Of a stretch of 64,000 nt of DNA, positions 1 to 10,273 are shown piece after piece. The first letter of the stretch is position 1; every line of letters begins with the position of its first letter. The notes beneath the pieces are model-generated. The model worked only from the letters and a program-made list of their open reading frames with translations, was not told the DNA's origin and made no database searches. Made by a program: the position numbers and the translations under genes. Location: contig JAJZYT010000001.1 of the NCBI GenBank assembly GCA_021797915.1, forward strand, positions 118,067 to 182,066, written 5' to 3'. The stretch comes from Thermoplasmata archaeon (GTDB taxonomy: Archaea; Thermoplasmatota; Thermoplasmata; Thermoplasmatales; GCA-001856825).

Positions 1-124
1 AAGGTAGATCGATCTTTCCAAAACGATCCTCTTCTGGCAGGTAGATTAAGTGGGATGAACTTGATGTCGGGTAGCCGAAGTTAAGGCTATCCCTCAGGAC
101 CTGATTCACCGAATGCAGTTCCAC
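1..124 (-). CDS. partial hypothetical protein running off the left edge (GTG start)
   Basis: Open minus-strand frame GTG GAA CTG CAT..., reading MELHSVNQVLRDSLNFGYPTSSSSHLIYLPEEDRFGKIDL to the window edge. No recognisable family. Confidence 0.3.
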   Translation of the reverse strand, partial: MELHSVNQVLRDSLNFGYPTSSSSHLIYLPEEDRFGKIDLP

Positions 125-195
125 CTTGCAAATTGGAAAGAAGAGTTTGTAGGGGCTAGGTATAGGCATCACTTATCACCCTCCCACAAGAAATC

Positions 196-699
196 TCATC
201 TACGTCGCCCTGTGCGTATCGCTAACAACCAAATTACTCCCGCTACAATCCAAGGCGTGTATGTTTCAAGCTTCCTGCGGTTTCCGACGCTCATGTTCCT
301 GTTAATGATAAGCACTATCGCCTGTATGAACAGTACCAGGAGGATGGCTCCAATCATTATCTCGGATATCCACACGAATGTTGTGGCAAACAGCCAGAAT
401 AAGAGGTTATAATAGGGAGCATTGATGTAGTTCACATAGGCATAGAGCAGGAGGAAGCCGATTGAAGAATAGATCACCATTTTCATACGGTAACATTTGA
501 GCACGCGCCTGTTGCTTGCGTAGCTGTTTGGCAGCCACTCATAAGCCCATCCATCTACTTTTCCTTTTACAAATAGGGGCATCATCAAAGTTACTATAGT
601 GACAAATATGAATGCACCCATAGCAGTGAAACGCCCTATAAGCAGAGTCACCGCTATTATCACCATTCCCCATCCGAATATCCCTTTCCAACTTAACAT
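196..699 (-). CDS. hypothetical multi-pass membrane protein
   Basis: 167-aa ORF with several hydrophobic segments. Confidence 0.6.
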   Translation of the reverse strand: MLSWKGIFGWGMVIIAVTLLIGRFTAMGAFIFVTIVTLMMPLFVKGKVDGWAYEWLPNSYASNRRVLKCYRMKMVIYSSIGFLLLYAYVNYINAPYYNLLFWLFATTFVWISEIMIGAILLVLFIQAIVLIINRNMSVGNRRKLETYTPWIVAGVIWLLAIRTGRRR

Positions 700-1154
700 A
701 TTTTTTCACCCATATTTTGTAAGCAACATAGAAGACGAATAGGGGCTGTAGAGAATGATTCTTAATTGAGATAAAAATGCGTTTCATTAACAGATTAATC
801 TAGAAAGTTATTTGTCATGATGATAGAAGTAAACATTCATTACTGCCGATAATGTTTTAATGACCTGCAACGGGAACTTCTTATGTTCAATTTCTGATGA
901 AAAACTCAGTTATATTTGTCTTCCAGACTTACTGCTAGTTATTTACAGTCTAATATTTGAATGTTATTTCCAATACAAAGAGAAAAGTGCTTAAGTACTA
1001 AACTGTAAAGAGAATTAACCGCACAACGATGTTTCATCGATCATTGGTTTTTGATCTGCACCAGCTGAATTTGGGACACTTATTCGAATATTCTTTTACT
1101 AAATTGTGTTTACAACTCGTAAAACTTAAAAACTATGGTTACCTATAGCTATGT

Positions 1155-1415
1155 ATGGTAACTACCATTCAGATTGATGAGAGAGTCAAAGCCAAGCTCG
1201 ATGAGCTGAAAATTCATCACAGGGAATCTTACAACGAGTTGATTTCGAGGCTGATTGCTTCCTCGTCTCCGGAAGTTGCAGACAGAGAATCACTTATAGA
1301 AACTCTAGAAATATTATCTGATCCAGAAATGATGAAGGGAATAGCAAGGGGGATCAAAGATTTCAAAGAAGGTCGAACTAAACCCCTTAGAGAAATAAAG
1401 AAGGAATTGCACTAA
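1155..1415 (+). CDS. antitoxin of a type II toxin-antitoxin pair (short archaeal DNA-binding/VapB-RelB-like)
   Basis: 86 aa, N-terminal TTIQIDERVKAKLDELKIHHRESYNELISRLI pattern; immediately upstream of a RelE/ParE-like ORF. Confidence 0.8.
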   Translation: MVTTIQIDERVKAKLDELKIHHRESYNELISRLIASSSPEVADRESLIETLEILSDPEMMKGIARGIKDFKEGRTKPLREIKKELH

Positions 1416-1417
1416 AT

Positions 1418-1672
1418 ATGTCATATGAGGTCGTCCTCACTGCTGAAGCTGAGGAATTTCTTAAGAAGCATGATATCTCAGTAAGAAGGAGAATTGAAAA
1501 CAAACTTTTGATGCTGGAGAAAAATCCGGAGCTTGGAAAACCACTTGCTGCCATACTGAGAGGTTTGAGGAGTTTAAGAATTGGGGATCACAGGGTCATA
1601 TACCATATAAAGAACGCCGAATTGATCGTCCTAGTAATCAATATAGGCAATCGGAAAAATGTGTATTCATAG
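1418..1672 (+). CDS. RelE/ParE-family toxin
   Basis: 84 aa; VVLTAEAEEFLKKHD...LEKNPELGKPL...GLRSLRIGDHRVIYHI pattern typical of RelE/ParE; starts 3 nt after the antitoxin gene. Confidence 0.88.
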   Translation: MSYEVVLTAEAEEFLKKHDISVRRRIENKLLMLEKNPELGKPLAAILRGLRSLRIGDHRVIYHIKNAELIVLVINIGNRKNVYS

Positions 1673-1820
1673 ACTCCTAGTGTTTGCAGGATGAATCAAT
1701 TCGTATAAGAATAGGTACTCTCGATTAATTTTTACTGGGTACCCACCTACCATTTTATAAAAATACTTTAATAATAACGACCACGAACCAAAATGATTTG
1801 AAAAGCGACTAATTTCGAAT

Positions 1821-2140
1821 TCAAGTGTTGAAATGTTTTATAAGATTTTCCTCCCTAATATTGGAAATCTCCTCCTCTGGTTTCAGATGTGCTCTTACGA
1901 AAACCATAAGATCATAAAGCATACTATTCAAACCTCGTCCTTGGTCCGTCAGCCAATACTCAGTCTTAATTGGGGGAGTACTTGCCACTACTTTTTCAAT
2001 GAGCCCTGCTCTTTCCAGATTCTTTAGTTGATCCTTGAATTTGGACTCTTTAACATTATTGCTGTTGGGGATAATTTCAAAGGTGGAAAATATTCGGTGG
2101 AGAGTAAAATTTCAGCAAAAATTTTGCAAAACTCGTCCAT
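1821..2140 (-). pseudogene. frameshifted HxlR-like winged-helix regulator remnant
   Basis: Minus frame MDEFCKIFAEILLSTE... runs into a stop, while the +1 frame continues FSTFEIIPNSNNVKESKFKDQLKNLERAGLIEKVVASTPPIKTEYWLTDQGRGLNSMLYDLMVFVRAHL, an HxlR-type wing/C-terminal pattern. Confidence 0.5.
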
Positions 2141-2200
2141 TGTACTAGCCAAGAAGATAATAACATTTTTTATTCTATAAGTGATTTTCCAGTTGGGTGC

Positions 2201-3271
2201 TTGAAGACGCACATAAAACTATTCATACCGGGACCTACCGAAGTGAGGGAAGACGTACTCAGGGAAATGACAAAGCCACAAATTGGTCACAGGACCAAGG
2301 AGATGTCTGAATTATATGAAAGAATTCATAACAATCTACAAAAATATTTTAACACCAAAAACGAAGTCATGGTATTCACCGCCTCCGGGACAGGGATGAT
2401 GGAGGGAAGCATAAGGAACACGATTCAGAGTGATGTCCTTCATTTGACCAACGGCTCGTTCAGTGAAAGGTGGCTCGAAGTTTCGAAAGCAAACGGAAAG
2501 AATGCAGACTCCATTAAATATGAATGGGGTGTAGCGCCTAAGGCGATGGATCTAGAAGAAAGATTGGCAGGAAAGAGATACGAAGGTATTGCTCTCACCC
2601 ATAACGAAACTAGCACGGGCGTCAGAACTCCGATAGAAGATTTCTACAAAATTGCTCACGAACGCAACTCGCTTTTTCTGGTAGACGCTGTGAGCTCTCT
2701 TGCTGGCGATACTATAGATGTAAACAAGACCGACGTGATTTTTGCATCTTCACAGAAGGCATTTGGGCTTCCTCCAGGATTGGTGATTACATTCATCAGT
2801 CCGGAAGCAATGGAAAAAACAATGACCGTTAAGGGAAGAGGATACTACTTTGATTTTATCTCCATGAAGGAGGATTATGATGCTCGAAAGCAGATTCCTG
2901 CTACACCTGCAATTCCCCTTTTCTACTCTCTGGACTATCAACTGGAAAGAATGCTTCAGGAGGGAAGGGAAAATCGATTTAGACGGCATAAGGAGATGGC
3001 CGAAATGGTTCAGAAGTGGGGGAGAGAAAACTTTTCTTTGTTTGCGGAGCCAGGGTACGAATCTGTAACTTTGACAGTAGTGAATAATACCAGGAACTTG
3101 AATATAGAAAACGTGAGGAAATTGCTTCGTTCAAAAGGTATGGAAATCTCGAACGGGTATGGAAAGCTAAAGGAGAAAACGTTCAGGATAGCCCATATGG
3201 GTGACTTGACCCCCGTGGAAGTGGGGGAACTGCTAAATGCAATGGACGAAATAATCGGGTTGAAACAATGA
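2201..3271 (+). CDS. class V aminotransferase (serine-pyruvate/alanine-glyoxylate type)
   Basis: FIPGPTEVREDVLREM, GTGMMEGSIRN, LVDAVSSLAGDTIDV, ASSQKAFGLPPGL (PLP Lys). TTG start; overlaps serA by 4 nt. Confidence 0.9.
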   Translation: MKTHIKLFIPGPTEVREDVLREMTKPQIGHRTKEMSELYERIHNNLQKYFNTKNEVMVFTASGTGMMEGSIRNTIQSDVLHLTNGSFSERWLEVSKANGKNADSIKYEWGVAPKAMDLEERLAGKRYEGIALTHNETSTGVRTPIEDFYKIAHERNSLFLVDAVSSLAGDTIDVNKTDVIFASSQKAFGLPPGLVITFISPEAMEKTMTVKGRGYYFDFISMKEDYDARKQIPATPAIPLFYSLDYQLERMLQEGRENRFRRHKEMAEMVQKWGRENFSLFAEPGYESVTLTVVNNTRNLNIENVRKLLRSKGMEISNGYGKLKEKTFRIAHMGDLTPVEVGELLNAMDEIIGLKQ

Positions 3272-4176
3272 GAATTTTAATATCAGACCAAATCCACCCT
3301 GAGGGGGTCTCTTATTTGAAGAGTGCAGGATTCGATGTAGAGGAGAAACTCGACCTCAGGAATGATGAACTGATGAAAGAGATCCCAACCTATGATGCAT
3401 TAATCGTGAGAAGCAAGACAAAGGTTACAAAAGAAATTATCCAAGCAGGAACGAATCTGTTGGTTATTGGTAGAGCTGGAGTCGGTCTCGACAACGTAGA
3501 TGTTGTCTCCGCAAAGGAGAGAAATATCAAAGTCCTTAACACTCCCGACGTAAGTACAACATCTGTTGCAGAGTTGGTAATGGGGTTCATGATATCAGCA
3601 ATGAGACACATTCCGCAGGCGACTGCGTCAATAAAATTAGGTGAGTGGAAAAAAGAAAGGTTCGCAGGAAAAGAACTCGCCGGTAAGACACTCGGAATTG
3701 TAGGTATAGGGAGGATTGGAAACGCTGTAGCAAAGAGAGCAGCAGCTTTCGACATGGAAGTCATTGGATTCGATCCATACGTGAACAACTCAGAAAGAAT
3801 ACAAAGCGTAAATTTCGACACACTACTGAGTAAATCGGATGTGGTATCATTTCACGTTCCCCTAACGGAGAGTACTTATCACATGCTGTCACTAAAAGAG
3901 ATAAAGAAAATGAAGAAAGGGGTAGTGATCATAAATGCTTCGAGGGGAGGGATCATAGACGAGGAGGGACTGAAGCAGGGGCTCGATGAAGGAATAGTGG
4001 GAGCCGTTGCGCTAGACACATTCGAGTTCGAAAAGCCTTTTTCAACGGTACTGGCTGGTTACGAAAACTTCATTGCAACTCCTCACACTGGGGCCCAGAC
4101 GGAGGAGGCACAAAGGAGGGCAGGTATAGAAATTGCCAAGGTACTTGTTAACTATCTTAGGGACAATAAGAGCTGA
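3268..4176 (+). CDS. serA: D-3-phosphoglycerate dehydrogenase
   Basis: GKTLGIVGIGRIGNAVAKRA NAD motif, ASRGGIIDEEGL, TPHTGAQTEEAQ; 302 aa lacking an ACT domain. Confidence 0.88.
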   Translation: MRILISDQIHPEGVSYLKSAGFDVEEKLDLRNDELMKEIPTYDALIVRSKTKVTKEIIQAGTNLLVIGRAGVGLDNVDVVSAKERNIKVLNTPDVSTTSVAELVMGFMISAMRHIPQATASIKLGEWKKERFAGKELAGKTLGIVGIGRIGNAVAKRAAAFDMEVIGFDPYVNNSERIQSVNFDTLLSKSDVVSFHVPLTESTYHMLSLKEIKKMKKGVVIINASRGGIIDEEGLKQGLDEGIVGAVALDTFEFEKPFSTVLAGYENFIATPHTGAQTEEAQRRAGIEIAKVLVNYLRDNKS

Positions 4177-4180
4177 ATTT

Positions 4181-5356
4181 ATGGTTGAAGTTCTACCATT
4201 CAAAGGATTGGGGTTCAAGCCCGGTAATCTTAAGGAAATCATAACTGAGCCCTATGACAAGATACCAAATGACCTGCAAAGGACATACTACGAACGCAGC
4301 GAGAACAATTTCATACGACTGAACCTTCCTACTAGTACTGACCCCTACAATTCCGCCAAAAAAACACTCGAAGAATGGAGAAATAATGGGACACTGAAGG
4401 AGGATCAGTCGCCGTTCTTTTATCAATACATCGAAGAATTCAACCTATATGGAGTAAAGAGGAAAAGGAGCGGACTGTTTGCCATAGTAAGATTGGAGGA
4501 TTATGATGAGAAAAACATATTTCGGCATGAGAGGACATTCTTGAACCCCAAAGACGATAGATTGAAAATGCTCAGAGCAACACAAACAGATCTGGAACCG
4601 ATTCTCTTCCTGTATGACGATGTTAACATGGAAGTGATGAAGATAATCGACTCAGTGGAGAAAGAGAACGAGTCTGATTTTGTGGACGAAAACGGAACAA
4701 GGCATATCCTCAAAAGATTTGAGTCTCCTGAAATTACATCCTTTTTTAAACAGAAAAAACTTGTAATTGCAGATGGACACCACAGGTACGAATCTGCATT
4801 GGCATACGGCAAGGAAATGGGATTCACTGGTGGCACCGGATATGTGATGGCTGTACTTGTGAACAAGTATGATCCGGGTTTGGTTGTCATTGCTACCCAT
4901 AGAGTGGTACAATCTGGAACTCTTCCCGCTGAAAAACTTCTAGAAGGGCTGAAGGAGAACTTCGTGATAGAAGAAATAGATAAGAGGGAAGTTTTAGATC
5001 CACTGAGGAGCGATATCATATTCTACTACAAGGACCACTATTTTTCCCTTACCCCTAATGAGAATTTGCTAGCTTCATTGACTAACGTAGAGAAGCTCAA
5101 TGCTTCATTACTAAACATGTTGATTGTTCCCCAGATCGCTAAATTATCAGAGGGAAATCCTATCACATATACCAGAAATGCTTCCGACGCCATTAGAAAA
5201 GTCGATGATGGTGAAGCTCGATACGCATTCTTATTGAAACCCATTGATCCAGGTAAGGTATGGGAAGTAGCTATTGAGGGGAAAGTTATGCCAGAAAAGT
5301 CAACCGATTTTTTTCCAAAGCTCGCATCAGGGTTGAAAATGTTTCGGTTGAATTAG
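4181..5356 (+). CDS. DUF1015-family protein
   Basis: ADGHHRYESALAYGKEMG motif and overall DUF1015 layout; likely ATG at 4181 (the ORF track start at 4133 overlaps serA). Confidence 0.82.
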   Translation: MVEVLPFKGLGFKPGNLKEIITEPYDKIPNDLQRTYYERSENNFIRLNLPTSTDPYNSAKKTLEEWRNNGTLKEDQSPFFYQYIEEFNLYGVKRKRSGLFAIVRLEDYDEKNIFRHERTFLNPKDDRLKMLRATQTDLEPILFLYDDVNMEVMKIIDSVEKENESDFVDENGTRHILKRFESPEITSFFKQKKLVIADGHHRYESALAYGKEMGFTGGTGYVMAVLVNKYDPGLVVIATHRVVQSGTLPAEKLLEGLKENFVIEEIDKREVLDPLRSDIIFYYKDHYFSLTPNENLLASLTNVEKLNASLLNMLIVPQIAKLSEGNPITYTRNASDAIRKVDDGEARYAFLLKPIDPGKVWEVAIEGKVMPEKSTDFFPKLASGLKMFRLN

Positions 5357-5578
5357 TGATTGTTGAAAGCATCCTAGGTTTATTCGGTACCGGTTAAGAG
5401 CCTGAAGAAAAAGAATTTCGGAATGAGGAGGAGAGGTTGGAAATTAGTTATAACAATGTGAGTAATCTCTACGCTCAATAGTTACTGTTTAAGACAACCC
5501 ACAATATTCTTTCTTTAACGAATACAGAGTTGATTAAACCAGAACAATACATTTATTTGAAAGTCTATATCTAACATT

Positions 5579-6484
5579 GTGAATAGTTCGATCAAGGATG
5601 GGGTCTGGAAGATCATTGCAACCATTGCTATTTCGGTAGCAGTCCTTTATGCTGCAAGTTTTCTCCTCAGATACTACTCAAACTCCTACCCACAGTTAAT
5701 AAGGTACCATTATCTCAGTTATATCCAGGACGCAATCGCAGCAGTTATCGCCGTCGGTCTTGCGATTGCAGTGGTCAGGATCATTGGTCACCTAATTAGT
5801 TCCTATGCAGAAAAAACCGAGGGGAGGAGGAACCTTAGAGGTGTTTTTATTCTTATACGGATTGTAATCTATGCGGCTGTAATATTCTGGTTCCTTTCTT
5901 ATATTGGAATCAACCTTGCTGGAGCACTTGTTGGTGGTGCGATTGGAGGAATAGTTATAGGCTTTGCAGTTCAATCAATAGCCTCGAGCATTCTTTCTGG
6001 AATAATGATAACTGGTGGAGGATTTGTGAGACCAGGAGATGCTGTTTCAGTTTATTCCTGGCTATTTGGACAAACTATAACCGGAAAAGTCGAAGAAGTA
6101 AAGTTGCTCCATACCAGAATCAGGAACTCTTTAGGACAAACTTTCTTGCTCCCAAACGGTGCGCTATTTGGGAGTACGATTTTCACACCACTTGGGATAG
6201 GGAGGAATCTTTCGTTTGCTCTTACCGTATTAATGCCTGCAGATATCCCAGCAGATAAACTAGTGGAGAAAGTAAAGTCAGCGTTGCAAGATGCTTCAGT
6301 CAAGCTTACGGATTTCACAGCAGACATCTATCTTATTGCAAAGAACAGCGGATCAAACACATTCTCAGTCGTGATCAAATTCTCAGAAATCGAAAAACTA
6401 TCATCATATCAGGATTTAATAAACACGATTTTCGATAGAGAGTACTGGGTTATCAAGAACACCGCGATGATCGGCAAAAAGTAG
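5579..6484 (+). CDS. MscS-family mechanosensitive channel
   Basis: TM helices followed by GGAIGGIVIGFAVQSIASSILSGIMI and a beta-domain GDAV..GKVEEVKLLHTRIRNSLGQTFLLPNG. Confidence 0.85.
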   Translation: MNSSIKDGVWKIIATIAISVAVLYAASFLLRYYSNSYPQLIRYHYLSYIQDAIAAVIAVGLAIAVVRIIGHLISSYAEKTEGRRNLRGVFILIRIVIYAAVIFWFLSYIGINLAGALVGGAIGGIVIGFAVQSIASSILSGIMITGGGFVRPGDAVSVYSWLFGQTITGKVEEVKLLHTRIRNSLGQTFLLPNGALFGSTIFTPLGIGRNLSFALTVLMPADIPADKLVEKVKSALQDASVKLTDFTADIYLIAKNSGSNTFSVVIKFSEIEKLSSYQDLINTIFDREYWVIKNTAMIGKK

Positions 6485-6658
6485 TATACTCAGGGGCTGA
6501 ATTCCTTTGTGATACTCAAATCAATGTCCTGTTATTCCGTGTTTAATGTACACCTAATTTGTTTGGAGCCATAGGTCATTCACCTCTTTTAATCTGCATC
6601 CGCTGTCTCAAACATACCACCGGTATCACTTATATGCCCAAGTTTGCATCACCAAAGT

Positions 6659-8146
6659 ATGAAACTTCTTATAGAGGGGGAATGGAGAGAATCCAGCTCA
6701 GGTCTGATGCAGGACAAGATAAATCCCAGCACGGGTGAAAAGATGGCTGAATTCCCACTTGCAACGAAAGATGATGTGGGGATGGCTATCTCTGCCGCTG
6801 CAGACGCATTCGAAAACTGGTACTATGCTGCTTCGAAGGAGCGGGGTAGAATTCTGTTCAAAGCTTCTTTACTCATTGAGGGAAGAAGAAAGGAGCTTGA
6901 GGATATCCTGATATCAGAGAATGGCAAACCTTCCCTCGAAGCAAAGGAGGAAGTAGACGGAGTCATAGACCAGATCAAGTACTACTCTGGATTCGAGCGG
7001 AAGATTAGTGGAGACTTGCTCGAAGGTCCCGGAAGTGAGGAAAAACTTTTCTTGCACAAAGTACCCTATGGAGTTGTAGTGGCACTCACGCCCTGGAATT
7101 TTCCAGCTGCCATGGTTGCCAGAAAACTGACCCCTGCCCTTCTGACCGGGAATACTGTCGTTCTAAAACCAAGCAGTGACACTCCTCTTTCTGCAGAGTG
7201 GATTGTTAGGAGGTTCACAGAGGCCGGAATACCAAATGGAGTACTTAATCTCGTCACTGGAAAGGGATCTGAGATAGGTGACTACATAGTTTCCCACAAG
7301 AAGGTTTCGTTAGTGAGCATGACGGGCTCCACTGAGACCGGGCAGAGAATAATGAAGAATGCAAGTGCAAATATGGCCAAACTGATTCTGGAACTTGGGG
7401 GGAAGGCACCATTCATAGTGTGGAAAGACGCAGACATTAAGAATGCGATCAAGACTCTACTCTGGGCAAAATTCTGGAATGCTGGACAATCCTGTATTGC
7501 TGCAGAGAGACTTTATGTCCATTCTGATATTTATTCGAATTTCATAAACAAGCTGCAACATGCACTATCCAAAATGAAAGTAGGGGACCCCAGGACATCC
7601 GATATGGGCCCTTTGATAAACAAGGGTGCATTGAACAACATGAAGGAAATTGTACAAGATTCGGTATCGAACGGAGGCAAAGTTATCTTTGGTGGAGAGC
7701 AACCAGAATTGAAGGGAAAATTTTCAAAAGGATTTTTCTTTGAACCGACCATTATAGAAAATAGCGATCAGAAGTCAAGGTTGTTCCAGGAAGAGATATT
7801 CGGGCCAGTAATAGGATCTACCAGCGTATCTGACATTGAAGAAGCATTTGAGAAAGCCAACGACTCTAAGTACGGACTTGCCTCTTACCTATTTACAAAC
7901 GACAACAGAATCATTATGGACTCGTTCGACAAAATCAGGTTCGGTGAATTGTATGTTAACATGCCGGGTCCAGAGGCGTCGAATGGATATCACACGGGTT
8001 TCAGATTGACTGGACAGGCTGGAGAAGGGAGCACTCACGGCATTGAAGAGTACCTGAAGATAAAGAACATTTACGTGAACTATTCACGAAAAGATCTCGA
8101 AATTGAGACGGTAAGGGAAGAGATCCTGAAGCCATCCCAGGGGTAG
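6659..8146 (+). CDS. aldehyde dehydrogenase superfamily (substrate unresolved)
   Basis: TPWNFPAAMVARKLTPALLTGNTVVLKPS, LELGGKAPFIVWKDAD, FWNAGQSCIAAER (catalytic Cys), EEIFGPV. Confidence 0.92.
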   Translation: MKLLIEGEWRESSSGLMQDKINPSTGEKMAEFPLATKDDVGMAISAAADAFENWYYAASKERGRILFKASLLIEGRRKELEDILISENGKPSLEAKEEVDGVIDQIKYYSGFERKISGDLLEGPGSEEKLFLHKVPYGVVVALTPWNFPAAMVARKLTPALLTGNTVVLKPSSDTPLSAEWIVRRFTEAGIPNGVLNLVTGKGSEIGDYIVSHKKVSLVSMTGSTETGQRIMKNASANMAKLILELGGKAPFIVWKDADIKNAIKTLLWAKFWNAGQSCIAAERLYVHSDIYSNFINKLQHALSKMKVGDPRTSDMGPLINKGALNNMKEIVQDSVSNGGKVIFGGEQPELKGKFSKGFFFEPTIIENSDQKSRLFQEEIFGPVIGSTSVSDIEEAFEKANDSKYGLASYLFTNDNRIIMDSFDKIRFGELYVNMPGPEASNGYHTGFRLTGQAGEGSTHGIEEYLKIKNIYVNYSRKDLEIETVREEILKPSQG

Positions 8147-8488
8147 ATACGGTTCAAGCAAACAGTAATTCGCATCGAAGGTTCACATTCTTATTTCATC
8201 CTTCTAATCACTATCTCAAAAGATCGATTCCGAGATGATTTTTTTGCACAGTTCTTCACAGTTGAAAGCGTCGCTTCATCTTTCAATGAATCACCATCAT
8301 ATGTACGAGCGGATTTACTTTTTCTGATTTGATTAATTTTCAAATCTCGGAAGTTTTTGCAGATGGTTCAGACGGTTTCACACATTTGAATTCTATTATC
8401 TTGTTCTCAATCGCGGTGTCATCACGCCTTTAGAATGCAACGTGCTCACATTTAAAACTTCAAGAACTTTTTGAAATGCAGTATGGAA

Positions 8489-9784
8489 TCAGATACGATC
8501 CACTTGAGATTCCCTGAGTTGTTCTCCCCTGATCTTCATTTTCTCTCTGAATTTCAAAATGTCCTTTGGAATAATGAATATTAGTAATGCGAAAACAATT
8601 CCACAAAATATCCAGGTCACTGAGCTGACAACAGTGATTGCGAACTGAAGTGATATGACAGTAGCCACAATTCCGACTATTCCAGGTCCGAATGCACTCC
8701 CAGCACTTGCAAAGAAATTGAGGTACGCAGTCGCGCTCCCCCGCAGTTCTGGCTCAATGATATCCATGACTCCTGCATTCACACTAGGTCCCGCCATAGG
8801 TAGTACAAATGCAGTAATGACCCCAAGCACGTAGAAGCGGTCAACCGAAGTTGTGTACATAGTAAGAAAGATGAGAATTGCAGACAAGAACACAACAACC
8901 GTTCCGAGGATTGCTCTTCCGCTTGATATCCTCTTGAACAGAAAGTCGCTTAGATACCCAGAGACTAAGTTGCCTGCGACCATTGAAAGTATCCACATTA
9001 AAAGTACCACAGTTATCGTAAATGACGGTATTTTCCTGACAATGGCCATATAGGTGATTATCCAGAAGCTTATCGCAGTCCAAGGAATGGTCCCGAAGAA
9101 TCCCTGGATGAAAAGAAGGAGAAGAGATCTGTTCGTAAGTATCTTCTTGATGTCTGAGAGCTTGACCTTGTATATATCCGAGGCAACATGGCCTTGCAGT
9201 TCAGGCTCAGATGATCCTCTTGGAATTTCTTTTACCAGAAAGAAGATCAGTGCTCCGACTGCAAGACTGAGTCCGGCTGTGATAAAGAATGAATATCTCC
9301 AGTTCAGTCCTGCCCCAATGACTGTAAGGGGAATGACTATGCCAAGGAGATATCCAATTGGACTAGCAGCATTGATCACACCCATTGCCTTTCCCCTGCT
9401 CTTTGGTTCAAAATAATCCGCTGTGAGAGTGTAAGCTCCTGATGGGAGAGGATAGCCGATTCCGGTCAGAATCCTTGTCACGAATAACTGAGAAAATATC
9501 CTGGATAGAGCGTTGATCCATGTCGTTGCTCCCAGAATCACTGCCATTAGGACCGTAAGAAGTTTTCTGGAGTATTTATCGTACAAGTACCCCCAGAATG
9601 GATAAAGAACAGTTCCAACTATCAACGTGGAAGTTACCAGCAATCCAAGAATTGCGTCGGTAACGTGGTACTCTTGGATAAGCTGTGGTTCCACCGCTGA
9701 TATTACGTAAGTGTCTGCAGATTGTATCATGAGAAAAGCTGACAAAACGGTAACAACACCCCATTTGTACCTGCTTTTGCTCAT
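8489..9784 (-). CDS. MFS transporter
   Basis: About 12 TM; PFWGYLYDKYSRKLL and RGKAMGVINAASPIGYLLGI MFS signatures. Confidence 0.85.
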   Translation of the reverse strand: MSKSRYKWGVVTVLSAFLMIQSADTYVISAVEPQLIQEYHVTDAILGLLVTSTLIVGTVLYPFWGYLYDKYSRKLLTVLMAVILGATTWINALSRIFSQLFVTRILTGIGYPLPSGAYTLTADYFEPKSRGKAMGVINAASPIGYLLGIVIPLTVIGAGLNWRYSFFITAGLSLAVGALIFFLVKEIPRGSSEPELQGHVASDIYKVKLSDIKKILTNRSLLLLFIQGFFGTIPWTAISFWIITYMAIVRKIPSFTITVVLLMWILSMVAGNLVSGYLSDFLFKRISSGRAILGTVVVFLSAILIFLTMYTTSVDRFYVLGVITAFVLPMAGPSVNAGVMDIIEPELRGSATAYLNFFASAGSAFGPGIVGIVATVISLQFAITVVSSVTWIFCGIVFALLIFIIPKDILKFREKMKIRGEQLRESQVDRI

Positions 9785-9907
9785 TCTCTCGTATATTTTT
9801 TAAACCGTATTAATAATTTTTTACGATTTTTCTCTTACTGTTAATGAGTCTAAAAAATATAAAGCAAGACAAAGATTTATTCATACTAAAAATTTTCATA
9901 TTAGAAA

Positions 9908-10270
9908 ATGAATACAAATTGGATATACTTGCCAGTTCAATACTTGAAAAACAGTTTTAAAAAGATCGATGACAGAACAATAGAGTTCAAAATCAAGAAT
10001 ATGGAAGGATCTGCGAGAGTGAACATTTCCCCGTCCATCTACTTGGATGGTAAAGACATCTCTGCTGGAAGCACTGTGAGCACTAATGAAGGAGAATTTG
10101 AAGCTGTAAAAAAGAACATGGACCTGGACATTTTGCTGGGTGAATCTATTGTTATGAGATCAGTCTTAGAAAAGCCTCTCAATCCGGGAAGTCATAAAAT
10201 TAAGGTAATCATCGGAGTTAACTTTCCGCTCTGGACTACATTTGAGTTAGAATTCAAGGTGAAGGCATAA
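9908..10270 (+). CDS. small beta-rich protein, possibly DUF6379 / C-deglycosidase small-subunit-like
   Basis: 120 aa; IYLDGKDIS...LGESIVMRSVLEKPLNPGSHKIKVII resembles that family's VDG and GGLKPGxHxVxV segments. By eye only. Confidence 0.45.
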   Translation: MNTNWIYLPVQYLKNSFKKIDDRTIEFKIKNMEGSARVNISPSIYLDGKDISAGSTVSTNEGEFEAVKKNMDLDILLGESIVMRSVLEKPLNPGSHKIKVIIGVNFPLWTTFELEFKVKA

Positions 10271-10273
10271 CAA

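Noticed and set aside
3390-3821. Long antisense ORFs inside serA and similarly inside DUF1015, pgk and thermosome genes
   Set aside because: They lie antisense to strongly supported genes and have mirror-frame composition; codon-bias artefacts.
8147-8488. 342-bp gap between convergent genes checked for a remnant gene or RNA
   Set aside because: No frame longer than about 25 codons with coding character, no tRNA-like or repeat structure seen.
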